Below are positions 22,823 to 34,736 of a stretch of 64,000 nt of DNA, piece by piece. Within the stretch, counting starts at the first letter, position 1. Each line of letters opens with the position of its first letter. Below the pieces are notes generated by a model, which saw only the letters and a list, made by a program, of their open reading frames with translations, was not told the origin of the DNA and ran no database searches. The stretch is from Nigrospora sphaerica (Eukaryota; Ascomycota; Sordariomycetes; Amphisphaeriales; Apiosporaceae), in the NCBI GenBank assembly GCA_018287875.1, contig JAGVVL010000027.1, forward strand, positions 1 through 64,000. Reading direction: 5' to 3'. Both the position numbers and the translations under genes were made by a program.

Positions 22823-24491
22823 CTAGGGGTGGATAGCCTGCTGCACCTGGGGATAGACCTGGCACATCTCCTGGTACAGCTCCGGGTGCTCACGGTACAA
22901 GACCTCGGGCTGCCAAGCCATGGCCACAAATATTGTGTCGATGCCACTGCCGATGGGGGCGGTGAAGATATTGCAGATCTGCAAGCCGATCAGGAACGAG
23001 ATAGCCACAACAACCGGCGTGTAAGTTCCGTCCTTGTTGTAGGCTGGGTCCGTGAAGACCAGGTACAGGAACGACAACAACGCACAGGCGTAAGCTACGA
23101 AGGTAGCTCCCATGCTCAGGACGGGACCAATCAGACACTCGTTCACGAGGGCGTCGATGCCGCGCTGCTTGATCATGCTGGGCGGGCGTTAGCGAGGGCA
23201 GGCATAACAGGGCAGAAAGAGGGGGCGATGGGGTAAACTCACTTCCAGGTATCCTTGGCTGCCTCGATGTATGGCTTTCCGTACAAGGCAATGTAGGAGA
23301 AGGCGTAGCGGTTGAGGAACTCAACGGCCCACTCAAGTATACCGATCAAGCATCCGAGAATGCAGAACATGATGGTGCCAACGATGTTGCCATCGGCGGC
23401 CTCGGACCGCTGAGCCATGGAACACAGCTGTCGCAAAAAGTTAATGATGGCAACAATGAGACTGCCCAGGCTAATGCTTCCAAAGCTGTAGGTCAGGGAT
23501 CGCTTGAGAGCCCCTCGGGTGGCGCCACGGGGCGGGTCATGCGGACGGAAGTACCAAGAGCCGTAGACGCCCGAGATGGAAGTGTGAATAGTGTTCTTGA
23601 GCCACTCCGAGATCCAGTACATGGCAAAGGTGATGAAGACCAAGAGGCCGGTGACCTTGCCCGAGCTACAACCTCCTACCCCCTGCTGGCAAGCGGGGTT
23701 CTGGCCGGGCTGGTATTTGACATAGACGGCGACGAAAGTGACACTGTACCAGGCGGCGAGGGCGGCGGCGACAAGGCCGCCCAGCAGGCTGATCATGTAG
23801 ACGTGGCCGTAGCGCTTGGCGACGTTCACCGAGGTCTTGAGCATGAGCGCACTAAACGGGATGCGGGGGATCCAGGAGATGAAGGCGAAGATGAGGAAAA
23901 CGACAAAGATCAGGAAGACGATGCCGCCCGAGTAGTATTTGCGGTAGAGCATGTAAATGGCCGTGACCAAGCCGAAGACGATGTTGAGAATGCCCGTGAT
24001 CCAGATGAACTGCTTGGGGAAGGTGCGAGCGGCCCACACGTAGGCGTAGCTGAAGACGACGGCAACGCAGAGGACGAAGATGAAGAGGACGATAGTATTA
24101 GTGTTGAGGCCCACGGACTGGGCGCCATCGTAGATGCCGCCGCCGTTGAAGCTCTTGGTGGCGCTGTAGCCCTGGATGGAAATGGCCGACACAACGACGA
24201 AGCCCACGACGACGGCGAGGAACTAAGCAGCGAGTCAGCGACGGCATCCTCCGCAAGCACGGGGGACGGGAGGCCGTGGGTACTCACGAGGGCGCCGGCC
24301 CAGATGTCGTTGTACTTGGGGCGCTCGACCTTGAAGGTCTGCTCAAAAGTGGGTTTCTCGCCGGCCCCGTCCTGGTACTGGCCGCCGTACTGCGGAGGAG
24401 GTGGAGGTTGCCCGTACGGCTGCTGATTCGGAGGCGGCCCGGGATTGTAGTACTGATTGGCGGCGTCGCCGCCAGGCCCATTGTACGCCAT
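22823..24491 (-). CDS. PNS1: PNS1-like choline-transporter-like membrane protein
   Basis: Three exons on the minus strand, 24491-24288, 24222-23243 and 23177-22823, have GT-AG introns of 65 bp each and total exactly 513 codons (512 residues). The cytosolic N-terminus is Pro/Gln/Tyr-rich (NQYYNPGPPPNQQPYG) and ends at FKVERPKYNDIWAG, the conserved entry of the choline-transporter-like family (CTL, Pfam PF04515). About ten hydrophobic segments follow, with NTIHTSISGVYGSWYF and the MIKQRGIDAL block typical of the family's C-terminal half. Yeast Pns1 is a plasma-membrane protein; transport of choline by the fungal members is not firmly shown. An in-frame ATG at 24545 would add 18 residues. This is one of few genes in the window with no lesion, which argues for function. 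Confidence 0.9.
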
Positions 24492-26909
24492 GACGTCGGC
24501 GATGCGTCTGGATTCTGGCAGAGCGGAACCGGTGGGTGTTGACAATGCAGGACCGCGGTAGTTGTTCGACCGGGGGTTGCCTCTGAAAGGGTGGTTATGA
24601 TGAGGAGAGGACGGGCGGAGAAGGAGAGACAGTCAACGGGCCGCGATGCGGTGGGAGAAAGGAAAACACGGCGAAGGGGGAAATGCAATGTTGATGGGTG
24701 GCATCGTCATAGGCGGCGGATGGTCGGTCTCAGCTCATGCCATGGGATCCAGGAGGTACCTCGTACCCAATATTTTTTCCCTATTCTGCAGCCCTTTGAT
24801 CCATGTACTTTCCCATCCCCATGCCTGTGGAAGGTGCGCGCCTTCACCCAATTGGATTTCCGGGCTGCCCTCAAAGGGCCTTAGCGTATTCCCCTATCGG
24901 GGCTAGCAAGCAGCTACCCGGCGCTAAGGCGGTGCTACAGCGCGTTTCTCTGGTCTCCTCGTCCCCTCGTGCCCCCTCCCCCTTTTTGCCCGGGTTGGGC
25001 CTGCACGACCTACGATCATGGTTTTTCTCATGGGACCTTTTGCGCCGTCGCCGTCTTGGCTCCTGTGCGATGCGCCGGCTGCGAGATGAGACCGGCACGT
25101 ATCTGCCGGTCGAACCCATACCATCAGCCCAGCGCGGCCCCATCCGTTCTCGAGCACGTGATGGTTCCCAGCCCACGATTTCTACTCACGAGAGCCCGTA
25201 ATCATACACGGCCCGCGCGTTGCGGCTATTCGGCCAGGCCCTTTCATGGGTCGCTGGTTGCCAGGCATGCCAGGCCCTACTACGGTGGGTCAAAACCAGC
25301 AGTCCCTGGCACCCATGGGCAACGATAGATGGATACGTTTGAAGAGGAACGGGACTCCTTTGGAAGCGTCCAGGCCCCTTTGGCTAGGGGCATATAAGGG
25401 GTCTCTGCCGTACTCAGGCATCGCCGAACTTGGCGTGGTCTTCGAATGCGACGCGGAAAGGGTAGCGTAGTGGTCGCTGGGAAACTGCACACTTCGGACA
25501 TTGTGACCCAGCAGCTTCAAAGCCCACGGCGGTACACAAAAGCGCCCCACCAATTCCATGGAAACCCGTAGTACTGAGGAGCCCTGAAGGAACTCGTCCT
25601 CCGCAACCCCTTCATGTCGCCTTGTCTGATGGTAAAACGTCGCGGGGCAACTGCCATGAGTTTGACGATGTGCGTGCCTATTCTCCTCACGACGTGTCCC
25701 GGAACCATGGGCGAACCGCGAGTCGACTGGAAAGCAATTGCCTTCCAGAGACCCAGTACTTCTTGGTCCTCCCTGATGCGAAACAATTACGTCACGCACG
25801 CTGCTCAACAGAGGGAAACCATGGCACCGCCTCTCTCCAGCAGGACACAGGAATGTACACAGGGCAATGCCGGTGTGCGGCCGCTCAGCTGTGTGCTTCG
25901 TCGCATCGGCAATGCGCACCGGGACCCGACAAGCTCACCGGTGTCCAGGCCTTGCATTTTCCCGCCAACCCTGCATGTTGATGACGCAAAGAGCTCTGTT
26001 GAGAAAGAACGTGCATGTGCGGTAGCCGGATGCATTCATGGCCAGCCCTGCCAGCGCCGGCAAAGGCCTGCGACGGAGAAATAACCACACAGTGCTGGCC
26101 GTCTTTCCTTTTGGCCGGGCCACGAATTGTGCATCCCTTCACCTGTCCGTCCCATCGTCTTGGCGGTTCAAACCCGACAACTGGAATGGGCCCGCGACGG
26201 AATGAAAGCCAGTGTCGAGGGTGCATTTTCAAGCCCGCAAGGTAACCAAATCACCATGAAATCTCTTTGACATAGTGATTTCGGACTGGAAACCCCGAAA
26301 GCGCTCGATTGACTCCGAGATTTGCGCACGCGGCAGGCCACCAGTTCAGGAGCGCCGCCGAGGAGCGCAGCGCAGGAAATCCATGCCGGAAGATGCTTGG
26401 CATCGTGAGAGGACACTACGAGGTACACAGGAATGAAGGACGAGAGCTGGGAAGTAGACTCCATTTCCAGACTGTGATGGGAACCGGGGGCCATACTCTT
26501 CCATCGGTAAGTTGCCTCGGAGGACGCCAACCTGAGGAACACAAGGCCAGCAGACTTCAGACATCAACAAAGACGTTCTGATCCATGGCGCAATGGCATT
26601 TCCCTTTGTCGGGCCTTGTCGCGCCGCCTACAAGGTGCGCGATACGTTGGCCATGGGGCTTGTTCTGGAAAGCACTTCGGATTCTCCGAGAACAAAGCAT
26701 TGTTGAGAGACTTCTGCCCCTCTGGCCCCCAGGATCGATCCCATATACAGGAGAGCGTGATCTCCCTGAGGAGCCAACGTGGTTGTACCCCTGAAGCATC
26801 CCCCGCGATTGCTTGCCTGGGCCTTCGATAGCGGCATACCGTTTTCCCCTGTGTGACACGAATACCAGCAACTGTTCCCGGCCATGGAACCCCGGGCCCT
26901 CGTCAGTCC
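24492..26909. other. Gene-poor stretch, nothing supported
   Basis: About 2.4 kb contain many overlapping short frames on both strands (for example 25290-25919 and 26557-26931 on minus), but none shows domains, consistent splice sites or conserved motifs I recognise. The first part holds the PNS1 promoter. Confidence 0.4.
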
Positions 26910-27823
26910 ATGTCAGAAATGCCGCACTCATGCGACAATCCGTCTTTCACTGCCGCCGTGGTGGCCCTGGCTTGCCTCATGGGCCTCCTGGCCCTTGTCT
27001 GCGTGGCCCAAACCGCCTACGTGCTCCGTCTCCGTCCCCTCCTGGCCCGGTATGTTAGAGACGATTCGAGGTACTGCAGGGACGGTATGTACAGCTGCGG
27101 CCCGAGATATTACAGCGACGACATATGCAGCCGGGGCCCGAGGTGCTGCGCCGATGACATGTACAGCCGGGGCCCGAGATATCGTGCTGACGACCTGCAC
27201 AGCCGGGGCCCGCGACATTACAGCGACGAGACGTACAGTCGCGGCCGGAGTCGTCATCGCAGAGGCGAAGGATACCCTCGTCAGGAAAGTGGACGCAGGT
27301 CCCCGTGGTTACTGGGATACAACAGCGAGCCGTATGAAGGCCCGTGGGACAGCCGGGCCCGCTCGCCCTCGCGAGAGGACTCGCGTTACGAACGCATGCG
27401 GCGGCACCGAGACGTGGAACGCGCCGAGCGCCGCCGCCTCCGGAGCGAGCGGCCCCCGTCCTTCGTCCGCACTCCATCTACGTACTACGCCAGCCCCCGC
27501 AGCGGCAGCATGGGCCTGCCTCGGTCCCCTCGCCAAGCGCAGCCGGACCGGGCCGAGGCGCGGGGCCCGGCGCCGCCTCGACCGAGACGCGTCGTTTCGT
27601 TCCCCAACCTCGGTGAGTTGCGCGCCTGGGGGCCGCGTGTGAGGCGCAAGGCTACGTCTACGACGGGAAGGCCCGTGGGTATGCGCAGCCCGTCTGTCCC
27701 GAGGGCTACACGCCGGCGGACCCCGATACCCCGCCTTTCAGCTCTGGGGATACGACCTGGTTGAAATGGAGAGACGTCAAAAAGGCGACGACGCCTACGT
27801 CAGGAAAGCTTACCAGGCGATGA
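26910..27823 (+). CDS. One-TM protein with RGPRYYSDD repeats and Arg-rich tail
   Basis: The start is ATG 26910. Residues about 11-40 form one strong membrane segment (FTAAVVALACLMGLLALVCVA). Then comes a tract of 12-residue repeats of the type YSRGPRYYSDDM (nt about 27087-27245, four and a half copies), followed by an Arg/Ser/Pro-rich region that looks intrinsically disordered (RRHRDVERAERRRLRSERP). The frame read directly ends at 27764. However, from about 27640 the -1 frame reads a far more protein-like end (GYVYDGKARGY, VCPEGYTP, TTWLKWRDV) to a stop at 27823, so a single missing base near 27600-27640 is likely. The function is unknown; the layout fits a membrane-anchored protein with a charged disordered cytosolic or wall-facing tail. 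Confidence 0.5.
27087..27245 (+). repeat. 36-nt coding tandem repeats
   Basis: Four and a half degenerate copies of a 36-nt unit (core AGCCGGGGCCCGAGATAT) encode the YSRGPRYYSDDM-type dodecapeptides of the one-TM protein. Confidence 0.7.
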
Positions 27824-29322
27824 GGGGTTGATTTAGATGGATGGGGTACAGTCCGAATGAGGCGCGTGGTTGTTGAGACACGTTAGTAACGTGGATGATG
27901 TACCCATTTTGGCAAGCCTTTTTCCCTCTCTACTCAAACGCTTGTGACTACTTCACTCAAAGCAGCATTCGCTGCCGGCGGGTGACATGGCCAACGATGA
28001 CGACCTTCTCCGGGCCCCAAGGGTTGTCGCTAGGTGCTCGTCCCGGCTCGGGTTTGAACCGGACCTTTGCCCATTCAATTTGATTGAGAGAAATGGCCCC
28101 TAAGAGTGCAGGCAGCATGGGGAACAGCAGCGGTGCATTGCCCAGAACTCTGCAGAAGGGGCCGCGATGTGTGATAAGTACACAGGCTCGACATGCCAAA
28201 TGCTGCAGAGCAAGTACCAAGCCAAAATGTCTTTGCGTAGTCGCGGGGATGGGCGAGGTACGTAAACAATACCTGCCACAGTGGTTCCAGTCTGCTGGCA
28301 AGAGCCAACATGAGCAAGCCGTCACAAGGAAAACCAGATCAAAAATGAGGCGTAGCGTACTGTCGCTGTATGCCATCCGCTCCATGTGGCCATTCCTGCA
28401 CGGCACGATGCTGTTCGGATCGGTGCAGAGGCCGGGCCGCAGGGCGCATATGAAGCGACCAGATGGCCAACGCCGTGGACCACAGGCAGATGGAGAGACC
28501 AACAAGCAGGCCAACTTGCCAAGGCTTCCGCAGTTGAAACTGCGATGGGTGCTCCTCGGAAACAGGAGCGCGAGGGTTAATATTGCCCTCGCGGTGGCGG
28601 CGAAGGAGGTAAGGCTTCTCAGTCTGAGGATGTGGGCTAAACAGTAACACCCATATGTGCAACGCTCCTTCGTGCTTCATCCATCCACTGCTAACGATGG
28701 GGAGCATCAAAGGATTGAAAACCCTCACTGGGCAGGTTTCTGGCAACCCCTAGGTTCTGTCCTCATTACCAAATCACCAGATTGTCATTTACCGTCCACC
28801 GAAGTAAAACAGATACTTCAAATAGTACGGTGGCCATCGCTTTAGTCTCGTCAGGGCAGTGAGTGGTTGTGGACGACCACGTCAGCCTCGACACCCTCAC
28901 CCGCCGCAAACTGCTAATGGGCTCATGGGACTGATCCGGATCTGATTTCAAGAACTCTATGACCGACTTCACAGCTTAATCACAGTTAGGAAGATGACAG
29001 TTGCATGTTCTTAACGGGTGTGTATGAGGCCAACAATGGTTTGGAATATCGCAAAGAGTCAACCTGGCCCGCTCAGGACGACGCCTCCGTCCGTTTCCTT
29101 CATCCGGACCAGCTCTGCATTGCCTCGTTCCGGTATTCCCACAAGTTACCTGAATCTATGGGCCTACATACTTCGAACAGATCGGCCAGGTACGGTACGA
29201 GTGACATGACTCTAATCAGTCATGCGCCGGCTGCAATCGTGTCTTGAACGGGCAGTTTGCCAGCCTCACTCGTATCCTCCATTCTGATCTTCACCTTGTT
29301 TGCCCCTGTTATCCCGTTAGAA

Positions 29323-29357
<35 letters not shown>

Positions 29358-29644
29358 ATTTATTGACGCCCGGGCGGCGGAGCCGAAAGGGCGACTAACG
29401 CTACTGTGTTTACACTGCCAACACTTCTCTTATCACCCAAAGCCCTTACATGATCCTGCTTGGGCCTGTCTTCTTCTTTTTGCCGTTCCTCTGCTGATCA
29501 AGTCCTGTGTTTCTCGTCCTGTATCTGTCTTCGCAAGCTAGCTTAAAGGGCTTTCTTTAAGTGTCCAGCATCCTATCTTCGGCGGCTGCAGCGGCGCCTA
29601 CGTTCGGAGGCACGGGGCAATAGTGGATGTTAGGTTGTTTGTTG
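27824..29644. other. Intergenic, possible membrane-protein relic
   Basis: No intact gene is seen. On the minus strand at about 28070-28740 two adjacent frames contain hydrophobic segments (VGLLVGLSICLWSTALAIW and LRLIFDLVFLVTACSCWLL) that could be parts of one broken membrane protein, but no family was recognised. A pure (AC)16 microsatellite lies at 29325-29356. Confidence 0.3.
29325..29356. repeat. (AC)16 microsatellite
   Basis: Pure dinucleotide tract in non-coding sequence, 32 bp. Confidence 0.95.
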
Positions 29645-32600
29645 CTATATTCTTAGTGCACTTCCCTCACGGGCTGTTGCGCGTCGAGTCGGCCCGTGGC
29701 CATGGCGAATCGTTTGGTGGCCCGAACGGCGTCTATGTCCGGGGTCCAGAATTGGTCGTCGGACGCTGACTTCCCTCCGAGGTAAAAAGAGAGGCTGCTT
29801 CGATGGGTTTCGGTGCATTGTAACATGTCTCGTCACTGTTCTATCCACTGGTGCCATCGGAAGAGAAAGTGGTCTACCGTTTCTCTTGCTTGCCCGCAGG
29901 CGCACAGGTCGGACGGCGCTACCTCGATTCGGTGGAGGTATGCGTTCAACCTGGCCATCCCCGTTCGTAGCTGGGCGAGTACACTTGCTTCTTTCGATGA
30001 GAGGGGGTCGTATAGCGCTCTCGTGTGTTTGCCTGGTAATGCTGTATCGATCTTTTTCGAGTATTTTCCGACGTCTTCTGGAAGCCTGTTCGACGGCATC
30101 TTCTCGCGCCACGCATTGTTCAGGATTGTCGATCGTGCTCCGGATATCGGTGTCGGCGGACTAGCGCCCAGACGTGTCGATATTTTCGCTTTCTTCTTTG
30201 CCAGGTCTATGCGTCCGTCGCACTCGTCTGTTGGGAACCAAGTAATGGTGATGCTGCTTCCCTCTCTTCGTAGTCTCCGCATCGCCTCGTAGGCCTGTCG
30301 GACGTGTCTTTGGCCAGACTGCTGGCGGGGTTTGTTTAATGTAAGCACAGCTGCTTTATTCCGTGTTAGCAGTATGATGTTGCGGTACCGCATCCTCGAC
30401 AGCGAATCCAAGGCACTGGCTATGCCTGCTAGCTCCCCCGTAAACGGGTTCTGTTCCGATCTTGGGCCGAGAGTCGCAGACCAGGTGTTTGTCGTGGACT
30501 CGCTATGAAACCGACGTCTGTGTTTCGGTGGCCACGCCATAGCCAACGAGGCCGTTCCGTGCCGAGCTGCTTACGGCAATGCATACCGCGCAGTCGGTGG
30601 CGGGCTCTTTTGCCGGTTCTTCGGTCACTGTCCGTACTCGGCTCTACTAGGGGGCCAGCGTAAACGGGTCGACCGTTTCAAGGCATTCCATAGGCATCTC
30701 TTTCAGCGCATCAGCCACTTGGTAGAGGGGCGACCGGTGGTAGCGCTTAAACTTGCACATGCGGCCGATGCAACTGCGTAGGGGGTACGTGTCGGGTAGT
30801 GTGTGAATGTCCGTCCATGTCTTGATCGCTTTCCACCAGAACCGCCCTTGGAGGGTAGCGATATGGGCTTCGGCCTCCGCCACGCTGGCCGCCACCGTCA
30901 TGAATGTCCCTATGATGGCTTGGGCCCCGATCTTCTGGACCCGGTGGATCGGTCTTGCTGCTTTGTATTGACACTCGTGCATCCACACGGTTGAGGCATA
31001 GTCCACGACCGGTGCTACTGTCGCTGTGAAGAGTTGCTGTGCCGTTGCCGGCGACAGCCCTTTAGACGCTTCAGTGCTAGCACCGCCTCGAGTCCCTTGG
31101 CCCCAGCGCGCGCGATATATTTTCTGTATTTGAGCTTGGTGTCCATGATGACCCCAAGGATCTTAACATGGTCTTGGGGCCGTACGGTTTGTCCTTTGAT
31201 CGTGAAGGGCTCCTCACTGGCCCTGTACGCTGTACGGGCGAAGTGGATAACGGCCGTCTTCTCGGCTTCGAACGTTGCGCCGCTCCTCTTTTCCCAGTTA
31301 AGGGCGTCTTTGATGATGGCCTCTATGCCGACACGGTTGTCCTGAGCCGTCGGGTCGACAACCTAAGCCGTGAAGTCGTCCACAAAGGCGATCGCGCCCC
31401 CGTAGCAGTCGATTCGTCGCTGGACCAAATCTGCATTAAAGAAGAGGAACAAGATGGGGGACAGCGGCGGTCCTTGCGGGAGGCCGGCCTGCGGTAGCGC
31501 TCGAACTTTTGAGACGTGTCCGTTGACCATGATCGTCGCGGTTCGGTTAGAACAGAACGCCTCGATCCACTGGAGCAGTTCATTCGGCACGCTGCGTGCT
31601 TTCATCCTCTGAAGCAGCCGTTCCTTGCATACCCCATTGTATGCTCCCTTGACGTCGAAGCTCACGAGACTGAGGACCTTTCGGCCCCGCCAAGCAGCAT
31701 AGACCTGCTCCTGCAGGAGTAGCAGTGCCTGCTCGGCGGACCGCCGTTTACGGGCCCCGAAGTGGTTCGTGGGCAGGAGGCCGTAGGTCTCGACCATGTG
31801 TGAGATTCTCTCAGCAACAACCGACTCCAATACCTTGCCCAGGGTTGCAAGGAGCGAGATCGGTCTCCAGGCTTTCGCTTTCGTGTGATCGTCTTTCCCC
31901 GGCTTCTGGAGCGGGATGATTCTCGCGTGGAGCCACTGGGTGGGCAGTTCTCCGGTTTCGAGTGACGCGCGGAACAGCGCCAGGACCCGGTCCTTCACCA
32001 CGGGCCATGTTTCTTTCCAGACGATGGCCGGTAAGCCGTCCTCTCCTGGCGCTTTCCATGATTTGGCTGCGAACAGCTGCCTCTCGACCTCTTCCATCGT
32101 GATGGTGCGCATGTTGATAGGGGTCCTCCGGGGTCTGTCGCCCTCATCGGCAATCTCACTCGGAAGGGGAGGGAAGAACGTGGCGAGCAGTTCCTCCGCC
32201 TGTTCCTTGTGGTCCGTCGTCGTCGTGCCGTCCGCCCTCGCGAGTTGCGGGACTTTTCTGAACGCCGACGCGTCGCCCCGACTTCAGGTATTTGGCCGCT
32301 TTCCAGATGTTGTCGTTGTCCGCGAGAAACTCGTTCCAGTGCTTCTTCTTCTGTTGGCGGATGGCCTCATCGTACTGCTTGGCTGCCCCTCTCGCCGTTT
32401 CCTCCAGGTCTGCCCGGGTCCGCCCCGCTCTTCGCTCGGCCCTGCTCTTGTTTCTCCAGTACGTGTAGATGCGTCGCAGCTGTGTCAGGTCAGTTGTCCA
32501 CCAGCGCTTCGCGTACGGTGATGGTCTGGCCCTGGGGGTAAGCGTGTGCACGGCTTCCCGTACTGCGCTCATCAGGCGGTCGGTTTGCTGCTGCACACTA

Positions 32601-33427
32601 CCTCCCGTCGGGGTTGCCGCCAGTGCATTCGCGATCCTGGCATTGATGTTCATCCACGGGCCGTTTTTGAATAGCAGTCGCTCCTGGCTGTTCGGGGAGG
32701 GCCCCGCCACGTCAAAGACCGTTTCGATGGACCGGTGGTCTGACCCATTTTCCGTCTCTAGTGTCCTGCATTTAATCATTGCGTCCCTTAACTCTCCCGA
32801 GGCGAGAACAAGGTCGATTGTCGTGCTGTTCTCCCCGTCGCTCCACGTCTTCGTGCCCCGCGGTAGCAAGCTTGCAAGGCCGTATTTGTTCATCAGGTCG
32901 ATCATCGGATCCGTCTCGCCCTGCCGCTCGAGTCGTATCTCGTCTCCTCCCCATAGTTCATCGTGTCGGTTGAAATCCCCCATAATGACCAGTTCGATGG
33001 CCGTGCCGGTGCTACTTTGTACCATCCCAATTGTCCTGCGGAGTTCCTCGCACATATCTCTAAGTGCCTGAGCATCCGTCACTGGCACGTAGACCGACAC
33101 CACCAGAATCGTGCGCTCGGCGAGCCGTACGATCGCCGCCGTGAGGTCGGGAGAGTGAATGGGGACTTGTTCCGCCTCCGCCTGTTTGTTAATCCAGAGC
33201 ATGCTCCGGATGGCCCATCGCCCCTCCCTGAATATAGTCGGGACCATTTTGACCCATTCCCGATGCCCCATAGGCGTCGTGAGGAGCCGTCCCTGAATCT
33301 TCCTCGCGTGCGGTTCTTGTATCACTATAACTGTTGCGCCCCTTATCGTCTCGTCGTTCATTAGGCTGTCCAGCACTGGTCCTTGTTTCCGTACGTTGTG
33401 TTGAATTAATCGAACCGCTTTACTCAT
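29645..33427 (-). mobile_element. Tad1-like LINE ORF2 (endonuclease-RT-RNase H), broken
   Basis: From ATG 33427 downward an APE-type endonuclease is read (IQHNVRK, VIQEPHA, MGDFNRHD, GSDHRSIE), then the reverse transcriptase ([35 protein letters not shown], catalytic FVDD near 31380), the LINE thumb region, an RNase H-like domain (about 30540-30200) and the C-terminal Cys/His motif (CACGQARETVDHFLFRWH) near 29840. The first frame is lost at about 32284 in a G4 run (-1). TAG at about 31364 replaces Trp after FVDDFTA (TGG to TAG, RIP-type). More shifts follow downstream. It is a dead copy. No poly-A tail or target duplication was identified. Confidence 0.88.
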
Positions 33428-33550
33428 GACGGACCGGGTACAGCTTCGGGCAGTTGCGGCTGAACGATTCGTGCGGGCCTCCGCACGGGACGCACTTTAA
33501 TACAGACTCTTCGCAGCGGTCGGAAACCGAAGAATAATTCCTATATGGTG
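33428..33550 (-). pseudogene. C-terminal end of LINE ORF1 (last zinc knuckle)
   Basis: Directly upstream of ORF2 on the same strand the frame reads KCVPCGGPHESFSRNC and ends just past the ORF2 start. This is the last Cys/His knuckle of a Tad1-type ORF1 and shows the usual overlapping ORF1/ORF2 arrangement. Upstream sequence of ORF1 is missing here. Confidence 0.7.
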
Positions 33551-34736
33551 GCGGTAACCGGGCTAGGGCTTCTGTACCTCACAGAACAGCCGCCTCACTC
33601 ACCCGAGCCCAACAATAGCTGATCGCGATATTTGTAGTTTTCTTGCGTACCGAATCTGATTCGCTAGAGAGTGGAGACAATAGTGTAAACTCGAGTACCT
33701 TCGAACTCCAGCCCTTTCGGGAGCCACCATTTTTAGTCATGCCTCATGGTGATCCCTGATAGAAAGACGAATATCTACGCCACAGCTGCTTAAACGGAAC
33801 TATGGTCGAATGTCTCACCACGCTTCCAATAAAAATTTAATAACCACGCCGGCGCCGTACAAAGCAAGAGCGAAGGCCGCGGTGGCACCGAGGCCGTTCG
33901 GCTTGGACGACGCGCTCGTAACGGTGGTGAGCTTGCCCTTAAGATACTGGTCTTTCACAGTTTGGATTATATCAACTATAAGGTTATGAAGATAAGGGGA
34001 AGTAGGCCAAGAGGAACAGGAGGACGAGAAGCAGGGTGAGATAAGGGGATGTGCAAGTCGGTAGTTAGGTTGTTAAGGGATGAGCCGGCGAGAAGATGGA
34101 CTATAACTGAGTTAGGAGCTTTTGTTTTTCTCCTAATCACTTCGAATTTTCATACAGTCCTTCAGGCTCACCCAGACGTGCAGCTTCCTCTCATCGTCAT
34201 TCCAGAAAGCTGTAGAATATAGTGAGAGGTCGAAGTCGTATGGCGCTAGTCCTTAATCAGCAATGTGCTTACATGTGGGTAGCATGATGCGGCTTTTAAC
34301 CCCCTACCTGCCCGGGAGTAGAGAAGGTCTTTACGATATGTGGAGCTGAAAGTTGCTTACTGAAACCCCCGGTCGCGTAAGCTGAAGGGGGAAGAGGGTG
34401 GTAAATTTCACCGCGGGGTACCTATCGTACATACTGAGGATATGGCTTAAAGTGGGCCGGGAGATCATTTCCCCTCCTCCTGGAGCTTCGGAGATGGAGA
34501 TGACCAATTCCGACGAGCTTCATACACATCCCCTACGAGGAAGGGGAGTTGCCGTCATCCGGGTGGCATAATAGGTAGGGAGGGCCATCGTACGACCATG
34601 CCAAGTTATAAGAACACTGCTTGCCTCCAGTCATACAATACTTCACCAACCCATCCTATTGTTATCGAAACGTCTCATCTCAATCTTGCCTACACCGCCA
34701 GCCACCGAACTCTATCGTGAAACTTTCGACTACAGT
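33551..34736. other. Intergenic with a possible C-terminal gene relic
   Basis: No complete gene is seen. On the minus strand at about 33990-33815 an open frame reads VKDQYLKGKLTTV and then a Gly/Ala-rich hydrophobic end (GLGATAAFALALYGAGVV) before a stop at 33815, like the last exon of a membrane-anchored protein. No upstream exon could be joined. The right part is the promoter region of the SDR gene at 34737. Confidence 0.3.

Noticed and set aside
23539..24426. Plus-strand frame of 295 codons, acidic
   Set aside because: Complement of the membrane segments of the PNS1-like gene, which has correct splice sites and family motifs.
26155..26175. GGTTCAAACCC, resembling a tRNA B-box; similar string at about 28047 on the other strand
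   Set aside because: No A-box, acceptor stem or anticodon arm could be formed around either site.
29833..33364. Plus-strand frames of 100-200 codons over the LINE
   Set aside because: Antisense shadows of the endonuclease-RT-RNase H reading frames on the minus strand.
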